64,000 bases of DNA from assembly GCF_000817785.2 (NCBI RefSeq), contig NZ_JTCM02000014.1, positions 33,520 through 97,519 on the forward strand, in the 5' to 3' direction. Numbering within the stretch: the stretch's first letter is position 1; each line of letters opens with the position of its first letter. Under the pieces are notes generated by a model. That model was not told where the DNA came from. It worked only from the letters and a program-made list of their open reading frames with translations, and did no database searches. A program made the position numbers and the translations under genes. Of the stretch, positions 26,342 to 34,213 are shown piece by piece. This DNA is from Hassallia byssoidea VB512170 (GTDB lineage: Bacteria > Cyanobacteriota > Cyanobacteriia > Cyanobacteriales > Nostocaceae).

Positions 26342-27976
26342 ATGGAATTTAACTACGCTTATAAACAAAGTACCGCTGTTAACGAAAGCGGTGGAAACAC
26401 TCAAATGTCATTTTCTCCAGATACGAAACGTCCCCCGACTTACTTTGTGGGAGAATTGCGGCAAAATGTCGCTTTTCGTGAAGCGATTAGCGCTTTACAT
26501 GATGTGGTTGTCTCTGATATGCGTTTTCAACCAAAAGACAAAACTGCTTACAAAGAATGGCGTGCTAAACAAGATGAAATTGATTGGCAATTAGTTGCAG
26601 CTATGCGTCAAGATGTCGCTGCCAAAATTAAACCATTACAAGAAGAATTAAATCAGTTAAGCAAGCGCAGTTCTGAACGCTTTGCTCCTTATTATAAAGC
26701 TAGAGACAAATTTAGGCGTTATGTTTGGCAAAAGCAATTAGACTTTTATTTTGTCTTCGATCCGGTAATCACAGTTCATCCGGATGAAGTATTTTTTGAG
26801 TGCTTTAGCGTAGATGAATCGAGTTATGGACGCTTGAGTGCAAGTTACGAAGTCTTTAAAAATATTAATGAATTCGCTTGCGGTACAACGAATGTTGATT
26901 ATTCGGCAGCGTTGTACGATGAGTTTCAGAAAATCCGCAGTTATAAGAGTACTCAATTACAAGTTGATCCTTCTGGGTTTGAAGTTCAAACTACAAACGA
27001 AGAAGCTTACAAAGAAGTCAAAATCGATTTACCTGATAGTTGGGTAAGAGGCTTTTTACAAGTTAGTTCGGCGATGTCTTTACCTGCGACGCAGTTCGAT
27101 TTGCACCCGATGGATATTCATAATATCTGTTTTGTCTTGCGTCGCCATAAAGAGACAACCGGACCCCGCAGTATGCGCTATCATCTGAACCCAGGTGAAC
27201 CCGTGCGGGTGGTATTTGAACCGTGGAATATTGAAGTAGTTTGTGCGCGATCGCCTTACACCGGAATTCAACCCCAAACAATTCGCGTTTGGGGACGTCG
27301 CCGTCTTAATATTTTAGAACGTCTCATCCCCGTTGCCAAAAAGTTCACCGTTCATTTGTTGGGTACGGGTATGCCTTCATTCTACGTCGCCGATTTAGGC
27401 GATATGTCCTTTACCCTCGGTTTATCTGGATGGACGGCAAACGATTGGGCGCAATCTGGTAATTTTGATTTAATGGCACCCCGCGCAGACGTTGACGAAT
27501 GGACGCAAAAGCTCATTTTTGACGCGCTGCGGGAAAATTGGTTAGAAAGTCCCGATCGCCTTGCACAACGCTTAAATTTGAGTCGCACGGCGGTACTTGG
27601 TGCTTTAAGTGCTTACACGCAAGCCGGACGTGCAATTTACGACTTAAATAAACAAGTTTATCGCGTGCGAGAACTCAGCCGCGAACCCTTACCAATCGAG
27701 CGTTTGCGCTTCGCCAACCCACGAGAAGAAAGCGCAACGAGGTTTTTGAGTCAAAATGCAGTGCGCGTAACTTCAGTAACTGACAATGGCGCATTAATTT
27801 TGCAAGGTAGCGTTAACGACAAAGATAAAACTTTAAATTTATCTTTGACGATTGATAGAGATGAGCGTATAATCGACGCAGAATGTACTTGCAACTGGCA
27901 TCAGCAAAACAAGCTGTATAAAGGTCCTTGCGAACACATTCTGGCACTGCGAATGCAACACGCTCGTCAGTGCTAA
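26342..27976 (+). CDS. winged-helix / SWIM zinc-finger protein (WHSWIM, retron-associated)
   Basis: 544 residues from ATG 26342; ATG 26405 is also possible, and the frame upstream lies in a dispersed repeat. Residues about 385-445 form a winged helix (FDALRENWLESPDRLAQRLN, LSRTAVLGALSAYTQAGRA). Residues 515-532 are a SWIM zinc finger, C515-x-C517 ... C530-x-H532 (ECTCNWH, GPCEHILALR). SWIM fingers bind DNA or protein. The rest (1-380) is unfamiliar. The stop codon is two bases before the a1 arm of ncRNA 1, so the ncRNA can be cut from the same transcript. From memory, WHSWIM plus HEAT partners mark type XIII in the published retron classes. Confidence 0.8.
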   Translation: MEFNYAYKQSTAVNESGGNTQMSFSPDTKRPPTYFVGELRQNVAFREAISALHDVVVSDMRFQPKDKTAYKEWRAKQDEIDWQLVAAMRQDVAAKIKPLQEELNQLSKRSSERFAPYYKARDKFRRYVWQKQLDFYFVFDPVITVHPDEVFFECFSVDESSYGRLSASYEVFKNINEFACGTTNVDYSAALYDEFQKIRSYKSTQLQVDPSGFEVQTTNEEAYKEVKIDLPDSWVRGFLQVSSAMSLPATQFDLHPMDIHNICFVLRRHKETTGPRSMRYHLNPGEPVRVVFEPWNIEVVCARSPYTGIQPQTIRVWGRRRLNILERLIPVAKKFTVHLLGTGMPSFYVADLGDMSFTLGLSGWTANDWAQSGNFDLMAPRADVDEWTQKLIFDALRENWLESPDRLAQRLNLSRTAVLGALSAYTQAGRAIYDLNKQVYRVRELSREPLPIERLRFANPREESATRFLSQNAVRVTSVTDNGALILQGSVNDKDKTLNLSLTIDRDERIIDAECTCNWHQQNKLYKGPCEHILALRMQHARQC

Positions 27977-27977
27977 C

Positions 27978-28218
27978 AAATCACGCGCATTTGTTGAGTT
28001 GAAACCTTGCAATTTGGGCGATGGTTCGTCGTCCTTGCGTTTAGCCTAATCATACATCACTAGCCTACTCTTGACTGTGCGGTCTTACGGAAGCTATCGC
28101 TATTCCGGTTTGACTTCTACGAAGTGAATGAAGCGATAGCTTCCGTGACCGCTTGAGTTGAGTAGTCTAGTCCAGAGGGATTTACGAAGGGAAACCAACA
28201 AAAAATAGCGCGTGATTT
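27978..28218 (+). ncRNA. retron msr-msd ncRNA, copy 1
   Basis: Outer arms a1 27978-27988 (AAATCACGCGC) and a2 28208-28218 are perfect complements over 11 bp; a T run follows a2. Inside there is a small hairpin GGGCGA...TCGTCC (28015-28035), then the msd stem. GCGGTC 28079-28084 pairs with GACCGC 28147-28152, TT is bulged, and ACGGAAGCTATCGCT 28087-28101 pairs with 28132-28146 without a mismatch. The tip holds ACTTC-TAC-GAAGT. An outer arm CTACTC / GAGTAG lengthens the stem. The shared core is found again in copy 2 at 29330. The position of the branching G is not clear. Confidence 0.82.
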
Positions 28219-28240
28219 TTTATATATATCTTCCACTAAT

Positions 28241-28267
28241 TAGGCTGGCGAATGAAATTCGCGCCTA
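28241..28267. repeat. hairpin dispersed repeat between ncRNA 1 and the hydrolase gene
   Basis: TAGGCTGGCGAATGAAATTCGCGCCTA: GGCGAAT and ATTCG(C)GCC pair around a short loop. Short hairpins of this style are scattered in cyanobacterial genomes. Confidence 0.5.
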
Positions 28268-28384
28268 CACATACTAAACCCACCTCTGTGGTAGTGGTCT
28301 AAACTACAACAATAAAGAACAGTATTTTCAGCACGTCTGTTGCACGGGATAATTATTTTAGGGCTGCCGTGTACACAATAGAAA

Positions 28385-29194
28385 ATGATTCAACAACAGG
28401 CAATCAAAATTAAAAGAGGCTTTGTGGATCGGTCGTGGGGTCAAGTGCATTACCGGACAGCAGGCAATGGTCCGGCACTAATACTCACCCACAAAACTTA
28501 CTTTTCTTCTCGTAGTTTTATCAGAGTTATGCCGCTATTAGCTCCTCATTTTCGGGTAATTGTGTTAGATACTCCCGGTCAAGGCGAGTCAGAAAATCCA
28601 CCTACTCAGTGGACTATTCCCCAGTATGCTACAGATTTATTTGAGGTACTGGACACACTGAAAGTTGAAGATTTTTACTTAGTAGGCAACAGCACCGGAG
28701 CTGCAATTGCTTGTGAAGCAGCGGTGATTTGTTCAACTAGAATTAAAAAGCTGGTACTTTTTGGAATGCCTCGTTGGAAAGACGAAGCAGCACGTCAAGA
28801 TTTACGTCAATCACCATTCTTTTATGGACCACCAGAAGTAAAAGAAGATGGCAGCCACTACAGCATTAATTGGCAACGGATAAAATCACTATGTATTGAT
28901 GAACCCTCTGAATGTTTTGAAATCTATTTTCAAGAAGTGATGTCTCGGCAGGAGCGCACCTACGAGGGGATAGAAGCAGTCTTGAGGTACTCAGAAGCAA
29001 GCCGTTTACCACTTATCACAGTTCCGACTTTACTAATGTGGGCAATGCAAGACACCATGTTTACACCTTTTATTGAGGACACTGCCCGACTTGTTCCGCA
29101 TTCTACCACCAAAGTTCTACACGGCAGCCCCCTGATGTATCTGCGCGATCCTAAACTTTACGCCGAAACCCTGCTAAAATACCTGCAATCTTAG
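28385..29194 (+). CDS. alpha/beta hydrolase between two retron ncRNAs
   Basis: 269 residues. Alpha/beta-hydrolase fold with the nucleophile elbow GNSTG (Ser103), the acid likely Asp223 (MQDTMF) and His246 (LHGSPL). The oxyanion region is LTHKTYFSSRSF, and DTPGQGESE is typical of esterases, haloperoxidase-like and C-C hydrolases. No signal peptide, so cytoplasmic. It lies 166 bases after ncRNA 1 and 135 before ncRNA 2 on the same strand. A role as a retron effector is inference; it could be a passenger caught between duplicated ncRNAs. Confidence 0.85.
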   Translation: MIQQQAIKIKRGFVDRSWGQVHYRTAGNGPALILTHKTYFSSRSFIRVMPLLAPHFRVIVLDTPGQGESENPPTQWTIPQYATDLFEVLDTLKVEDFYLVGNSTGAAIACEAAVICSTRIKKLVLFGMPRWKDEAARQDLRQSPFFYGPPEVKEDGSHYSINWQRIKSLCIDEPSECFEIYFQEVMSRQERTYEGIEAVLRYSEASRLPLITVPTLLMWAMQDTMFTPFIEDTARLVPHSTTKVLHGSPLMYLRDPKLYAETLLKYLQS

Positions 29195-29329
29195 TTTGTC
29201 AAACTCACAGCATGTTAATTGAGACTTATTACTAATAAACTGTTTGATTTGGCACATTCCACGATAAAGGTGTAGGTAATTTAGCACCACATCTTCCCAA
29301 AATCGGTAAACCGCGAATAAACTGGATAC

Positions 29330-29577
29330 AACTCACGCGCATCTATAAGTTACGCGAAACAACCTTGCAAACCGGACGATGGTTCGTCGTCCTTGCGCTT
29401 AGTCTAACCATACATCACTAGCCTGTCTTGACTGTACGGTACTTCACCTGGGGGACCCTTTTACGGTTTGACTTCTATGAAGTTAAAGAAGGTCCCCCAG
29501 GTGGTACCGCTTGAGTAGAGCAGTCTAGTCCTGAGACCTTTACGAAGGGGAAACCCGCTACTTATGGCGCGTGAGTT
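29330..29577 (+). ncRNA. retron msr-msd ncRNA, copy 2
   Basis: a1 29330-29340 and a2 29567-29577 pair over 11 bp (AACTCACGCGC), with a T run after. The small hairpin GGACGA...TCGTCC (29375-29393) matches copy 1 with an A-U in place of its G-U. The msd stem is CGGTAC 29437-29442 with GTACCG 29504-29509, bulged TT, then CACCTGGGGGACC 29445-29457 with 29491-29503, perfect over 13 bp, and tip ACTTC-TAT-GAAGT. The stem sequence is unlike copy 1, yet the pairing and the TT bulge are kept. The reverse transcriptase gene begins 121 bases after a2, the usual place. Confidence 0.85.
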
Positions 29578-29655
29578 TTTTTCTTTCACCCAAAACCCAC
29601 CTTTGGGGATGACACTTTAATATCCATCAAATTATTTTGGTAATGATTGGTAAAA

Positions 29656-29697
29656 CCTAACAAAATCCAAAATCCAAAATCTAAAATCCAAAATCGA
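29656..29697. repeat. AAAATCC heptamer repeats before the reverse transcriptase
   Basis: Four to five copies of AAAATCC with small changes end two bases before the ATG at 29699 and replace any normal ribosome site. Confidence 0.7.
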
Positions 29698-29698
29698 T

Positions 29699-31111
29699 AT
29701 GTCCGACCAACCACGTACTCGCCAAGAACTATACGATCGCATTCGACAAGTTGGCACAGAGGAATTTATCCTCGAAGAAATGATACGTTATGGTTTCTGG
29801 TCTGCACAAGGCGAAATGCCGCAAGATCCAGCAGATGAAATTCGCCGCGCTGGAGAAATTCGCCGCGAACTAAACGAACTGCGGCAAGAAAGTCGAAAAT
29901 TACAGGATGAAAAGGAATTACGGAAGCGCTTATTAAAGCAACGTTTAGAAGAATCCAAACGCAAGCGTCAAGAAACAAAAGAACGCCGCGAACAAGAACG
30001 GCGATCGCGTGCAGAAGTTTGGAAGCAGAAACAGCAGCAAGATATTATCTATCTTGGGGAGGATGTATCTGCGGGATTAAATAACACTCAAGGCAATGAA
30101 GAAAGGTTGCACTCCTACAATTTACCGCTATGCAACAACGCCGAACAAATTGCCGCTGCGATGGGAATTACTGTAGGTAAACTCCGCTTTTTGGCATTTG
30201 ACCGCAAAACCTCGACAGTTTCGCACTACATCCGCTTCAGAATGCCGAAAAAGACGGGGGGAGAAAGAATAATTTCCGCACCGATGCCAAATTTAAAACA
30301 GGCACAGCACTGGATTTTGGCGAATATTTTGGAAAAGCTGGAACTTCATGACGCAGCACATGGCTTTAGACGCGATCGCTCTATCGTCACCAATGCTACA
30401 CCCCATGTCGGCGCTGATGTAATCATCAACTTCGACTTAAAGGACTTTTTCCCCTCTATTTCTTATAAACGAGTCAAAGGTTTATTTCACTCCTTCGGCT
30501 ATTCCGAAGCAGCGGCGACAATTTTCGGCTTGGTGTCTACCGCTGCTGAAGTCGAAAGTTTAGAAATTGACGGCAAAACTTATTATGTTGCAGTCGATGA
30601 ACGTCACCTTCCCCAAGGTTCCCCAGCAAGTCCCGCAATTACTAACTTACTCTGTCGCCGCTTAGACCGACGTTTAACGGCGATGGCAGAAAAATTAGGT
30701 TTTACTTACACCCGCTATGCCGACGATTTGACATTTTCTGCTTCTGGCGACAGTTTGCGCCATATATGTAATATCCTCAAACGCACAGAATCAATTGTTA
30801 CTCACGAAGGCTTTACCATCAACCAAGAAAAAACCCGAATTTTGCGAAAATCTCGCCAGCAGGAAGTTACGGGAGTGGTGGTAAACGATAAACCCAACGT
30901 TGACAACAAAACATTAAAACGCTTTCGCGCTACCCTCTTTCAAATTGAGAAAGACGGTTTAGAAGGAAAGCACTGGGGTAATGCTAATTTAATCGCTGCC
31001 ATTGCTGGCTTTGCCAATTTTGTCGCAATGGTGAATCCAGAAAAAGGTGCGGAGTTTCAACAGCAAGTGCAACGTATCAAAAATAAGTATGTTCGCAACG
31101 GCAGGAGTTAG
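29699..31111 (+). CDS. retron reverse transcriptase with N-terminal coiled-coil extension
   Basis: 470 residues. RT motifs: FDLKDFFPSI 245-254 (first catalytic Asp246), HLPQGSPASP 303-312, YADD 340-343. Retron-only signatures are both present: NATPH 232-236 (NAxxH) and VTG 390-392. Residues about 45-115 are a highly charged coiled coil (RKLQDEKELRKRLLKQRLEE), an extension of about 130 residues not found in the short 300-residue retron RTs. It reverse-transcribes the msd part of an ncRNA from a branching guanosine. Two ncRNAs upstream could both be substrates. Its stop is seven bases from the end of a convergent gene. Confidence 0.93.
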   Translation: MSDQPRTRQELYDRIRQVGTEEFILEEMIRYGFWSAQGEMPQDPADEIRRAGEIRRELNELRQESRKLQDEKELRKRLLKQRLEESKRKRQETKERREQERRSRAEVWKQKQQQDIIYLGEDVSAGLNNTQGNEERLHSYNLPLCNNAEQIAAAMGITVGKLRFLAFDRKTSTVSHYIRFRMPKKTGGERIISAPMPNLKQAQHWILANILEKLELHDAAHGFRRDRSIVTNATPHVGADVIINFDLKDFFPSISYKRVKGLFHSFGYSEAAATIFGLVSTAAEVESLEIDGKTYYVAVDERHLPQGSPASPAITNLLCRRLDRRLTAMAEKLGFTYTRYADDLTFSASGDSLRHICNILKRTESIVTHEGFTINQEKTRILRKSRQQEVTGVVVNDKPNVDNKTLKRFRATLFQIEKDGLEGKHWGNANLIAAIAGFANFVAMVNPEKGAEFQQQVQRIKNKYVRNGRS

Positions 31112-31118
31112 ACAGATA

Positions 31119-32294
31119 TTAAGAATACCACTCTAGAGGAAGTTGGTCTATATTGGTGGGAGTGGCTATGGTATCATTCATCTCCCAAATTGTATTATCG
31201 CCGGTTTGAGTATTGCGCCAGAAGATGTCAGTCTTGCCATCACCGTTAAAATCGCCAATACTAGGACTCCAAACTGGGTCAACTTTTGGCATAAAAGCAG
31301 AAGTATCAATATTTGTACCATCCATCAGCCAAGCAGTATTTTCTCCTGTTACAGAGTTGCGCCAAAAAATGTCAGTCTTGCCATCGCCGTTAAAATCGCC
31401 AATACTAGATGTCCAGTTAGCATCAAGTGTTGTTAAAGTACCTTCATTGATCAAGATACCACTCATCTGCCAAACTTTGTTTTCTCCAGTTACAGTATTG
31501 CGCCATAAAATGTCAGTATTTAAATCTCCGTTGAAATCGCCAAGGGTATAATTCCAGGATGGGTCGAGTTGCGATAAAGAATACTCACTTTCTTTCGTAC
31601 CATCCATAAACCAAACTTTATTCTCACCTGTTACAGTATTACGCCAAAAGACATCAGTCTTGCGATCGCCATTAAAATCTACGATGCTGCGAGTCCAGTT
31701 GGCATCAAATGTCGGTAAAAAAGCCGCAGTGTTAACTGTTGTGCCATCCATCAGCCAAGCTGCGTTTTCACCAGTTTGAGAATTACGCCACAATATATCA
31801 GTCTTACCATCTCCATTAAAATCGGCAATGTCACTACTCCAAGATGGGTCAACTTGCAACACAGTAGTCGCAGAGGCAATTCTTGTGCCATCCATCAACC
31901 AAATAACATTGTCACCACTTTGACTATTACGCCATAAAATATCACTCTTACCATCACCGTTGAAATCAGCAATCTTGTAATTCCAGGCTGAGTCAAATTG
32001 ACCCAAATTACCCGCTTCGGCAACTCTTGTGCCATCCATCAGCCAAACTGAGGTATCACCAGTTTGAGAGTTGCGCCAAAATTTATCTGTCTTACCATCA
32101 CCGTTGAAATCGGCAAGAATTGCCGGACTGTTGAAAATTGAATTCGGATTTTCTGCTGCTTGTGCTGATTCTGAGGATTTACCCAAACCTAAAAAATTAT
32201 TTAAATTAAGCTTGTCTCCCAAATCTTTTACCGATTCAAATGATTTTAAAGCACTATCTGTAGAAACAATTAAGGAATTTTTCGATTCCAACAT
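31119..32294 (-). CDS. FG-GAP/VCBS repeat protein A
   Basis: 391 residues. After about 55 residues come seven repeats of roughly 47 residues, each with a DFNGDGKTD calcium loop followed by WRNSQTG and VWLMDGT, i.e. FG-GAP/VCBS-type blades of a beta propeller. No classical signal peptide; the polar N-terminus would fit non-classical or type I export, which I cannot show. Paralogue of the product at 32588, with similar N-terminus and repeat number. Function likely surface binding. Convergent with the retron RT. Confidence 0.85.
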   Translation of the reverse strand: MLESKNSLIVSTDSALKSFESVKDLGDKLNLNNFLGLGKSSESAQAAENPNSIFNSPAILADFNGDGKTDKFWRNSQTGDTSVWLMDGTRVAEAGNLGQFDSAWNYKIADFNGDGKSDILWRNSQSGDNVIWLMDGTRIASATTVLQVDPSWSSDIADFNGDGKTDILWRNSQTGENAAWLMDGTTVNTAAFLPTFDANWTRSIVDFNGDRKTDVFWRNTVTGENKVWFMDGTKESEYSLSQLDPSWNYTLGDFNGDLNTDILWRNTVTGENKVWQMSGILINEGTLTTLDANWTSSIGDFNGDGKTDIFWRNSVTGENTAWLMDGTNIDTSAFMPKVDPVWSPSIGDFNGDGKTDIFWRNTQTGDNTIWEMNDTIATPTNIDQLPLEWYS

Positions 32295-32410
32295 AGAATT
32301 TATTTTTTACTACTTTTCATAACTATTTTTAACTGTTTATTTTTGATTTTTCTGTTACTTTATAACATCCAAACTTTTTGTTTTGTTCAACTATAGCAAT
32401 ATAGATGCCA

Positions 32411-32443
32411 AGAAACCCGGTTTCTTAAAGAAACCGGGTTTCT
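32411..32443. repeat. 16-bp perfect inverted repeat (AGAAACCCGG type)
   Basis: AGAAACCCGGTTTCTT at 32411-32426 pairs with 32428-32443 with a single base between. This dispersed palindrome lies between the two FG-GAP genes and could act as a terminator for the upstream minus-strand gene. Confidence 0.7.
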
Positions 32444-32587
32444 ATTCAAAGTTGCGACCTTCGATGAAAGTAAAAAAATATGACTTGTATACCCACATAA
32501 ATATACAAGTCATATTCAGTAATTGAAAATTAGATTCGCAGTCAGAACAAGAGTCCTTAATTTAAGCGTTAAAATGCTTACTACGAA

Positions 32588-33781
32588 TTACATGGTATAC
32601 CACTCAGGAGAAAGTGCATCCGTAGGAGTCTCAGTTGCATTTGTTCCATCCATTGTCCAAATGGTGTTGTCACCGGTTTCGTAATTGCGGAAGAACACGT
32701 CACTCTTGCCATCACCGTTGTAATCGCCAATGCTAGCTTTTGACGATGGATTAGATTGCGCTAGAACAGCTTCGCTGCTAACTGTAGTGCCATCCATCAA
32801 CCAAGCAGCGTTCTCACCGGTTTGCTTATTGTGCCACAAGATATCAGTCTTACCATCACCGTTGAAATCGCCAATGCTAGATTCCCAGTTGGCATCAAGC
32901 GTTGTTAGAGAACCTTCATTAACGAGGACACCATTCATCGTCCAAATTTTGTTTTCTCCGGTTTGCTCGTTACGCCACAAAATGTCAGTCTTCAAGTCAC
33001 CGTTGAAATCGCCAAGGGTAGCAGTCCAAGCTGCATCCTGCGATTGTAGATCAAATGGAGTGGCTTGATCGCCATCCATAAACAAAACTTTGTTTTCTCC
33101 GGTTGTCATGTTACGCAAGAAGATGTCGCTCTTACCGTTGCCATCAAAATCAACAATGGTAGGAGTGAACGCTGGGTCTGACTTATCTAAAGCAGTTGAA
33201 GAAGTGACTGTTGTGCCATCCATCTCCCAAATGGTATTTTCACCGGTTTGGGTATTGTGCCACAAGATATCGGTTTTGCGATCGCCATTGAAATCGCCAA
33301 TGCTAGATGTCAACGCTGGGTCAACGTTTTCTAGAGAAGCTGAACTAGCAACTTTTGTCCCATCCATTAGCGCAACGACATTCTCACCCGTTGACTTGTT
33401 GTGTAACAAAAAGTCGGTTTTACCATCACCATTGAAATCGGCAATGTTGTAATTCCATGAGGATACGTCATATGTTCCCAGCGAACCTTTTTCAGTAACT
33501 GTTGAACCATCCATCAGCCAAACCTGAGTTTCACCGGTGGCACTATTAACCCAGACTTTATCCGCTTTACCATCACCGTTGAAATCAGGAACAATCGCTG
33601 CACTGGTTAGGTAAGGATTAGGATTGGGGTTTGCTGTCGCCGATGCTTCATCTTGTAACGATTGTGAGGCTTTCCCCAAGCTCAAAGAAGTATTTAAATC
33701 ATCTTTGGTCGAAGTATTTGAAGTTATGTCTGTTGTTAATGCACTAGTTGTCGCGCTTTGGGGATTTTTAGCTGAAAACAT
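32588..33781 (-). CDS. FG-GAP/VCBS repeat protein B
   Basis: 397 residues, seven FG-GAP/VCBS-type repeats (DFNGDGKTD, WHNKQTGEN, AWLMDGTTV) after an N-terminal polar region with NPNPNP. Same architecture as protein A, from which it is separated by 290 bases; a tandem duplication with clear divergence. One repeat has DFDGNGKSD in place of DFNGDGKTD. The leading 50 residues (SLGKASQSLQDEASA) resemble those of protein A and may be an export or attachment signal. Confidence 0.85.
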   Translation of the reverse strand: MFSAKNPQSATTSALTTDITSNTSTKDDLNTSLSLGKASQSLQDEASATANPNPNPYLTSAAIVPDFNGDGKADKVWVNSATGETQVWLMDGSTVTEKGSLGTYDVSSWNYNIADFNGDGKTDFLLHNKSTGENVVALMDGTKVASSASLENVDPALTSSIGDFNGDRKTDILWHNTQTGENTIWEMDGTTVTSSTALDKSDPAFTPTIVDFDGNGKSDIFLRNMTTGENKVLFMDGDQATPFDLQSQDAAWTATLGDFNGDLKTDILWRNEQTGENKIWTMNGVLVNEGSLTTLDANWESSIGDFNGDGKTDILWHNKQTGENAAWLMDGTTVSSEAVLAQSNPSSKASIGDYNGDGKSDVFFRNYETGDNTIWTMDGTNATETPTDALSPEWYTM

Positions 33782-34213
33782 GTTGTTTGTTTATCACGCA
33801 GTTTCATAAAGTTTTAGCTGCTTTCTTCAAGTTAATTCAAGTGTTATTTAAACACTTTTCTGGTTGTTTAATGTTTTATTTATAAGTGTTATGATTTGTC
33901 GATTTTACACTATTATATATGTAAATATTTTTTCGTTAAATATGAACTTTTGGCAAAATTCATTTTGTTAAATACTTATCAAAAAAATCTCTACATTACA
34001 TAACAGTTTTATCTAAGAAATTCAAGTCATGACTAATCGCGCATTCGCGATATATGAAGTCCGTACTTGCCAAGAGTTAAGATAAGTAGGTAAATATAAA
34101 GACACAAATCAAACTTAGCTGTGTTGCCTTATTTGTAAAAAAACAATAACTTATATATCTAGGCTTAACTTTGCCCACGTACTTCCCACGAGAATTTGAG
34201 TTATCAAGTAACC
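33782..34213. other. AT-rich spacer between divergent genes
   Basis: Promoter region for the minus-strand FG-GAP gene and for pepP. A short hairpin ATCGCGCATTCGCGAT lies at about 34036. No gene seen. Confidence 0.4.

Noticed and set aside
29699..31111. Reverse transcriptase as group II intron or diversity-generating retroelement RT
   Set aside because: No maturase or intron ends, no template/variable repeat pair seen; NAxxH and VTG motifs and the a1/a2 ncRNAs point to a retron.
31143..33452. Several plus-strand open frames opposite the FG-GAP genes
   Set aside because: They repeat the same phrase because the antisense of the repeated calcium-loop units stays open; no independent support.
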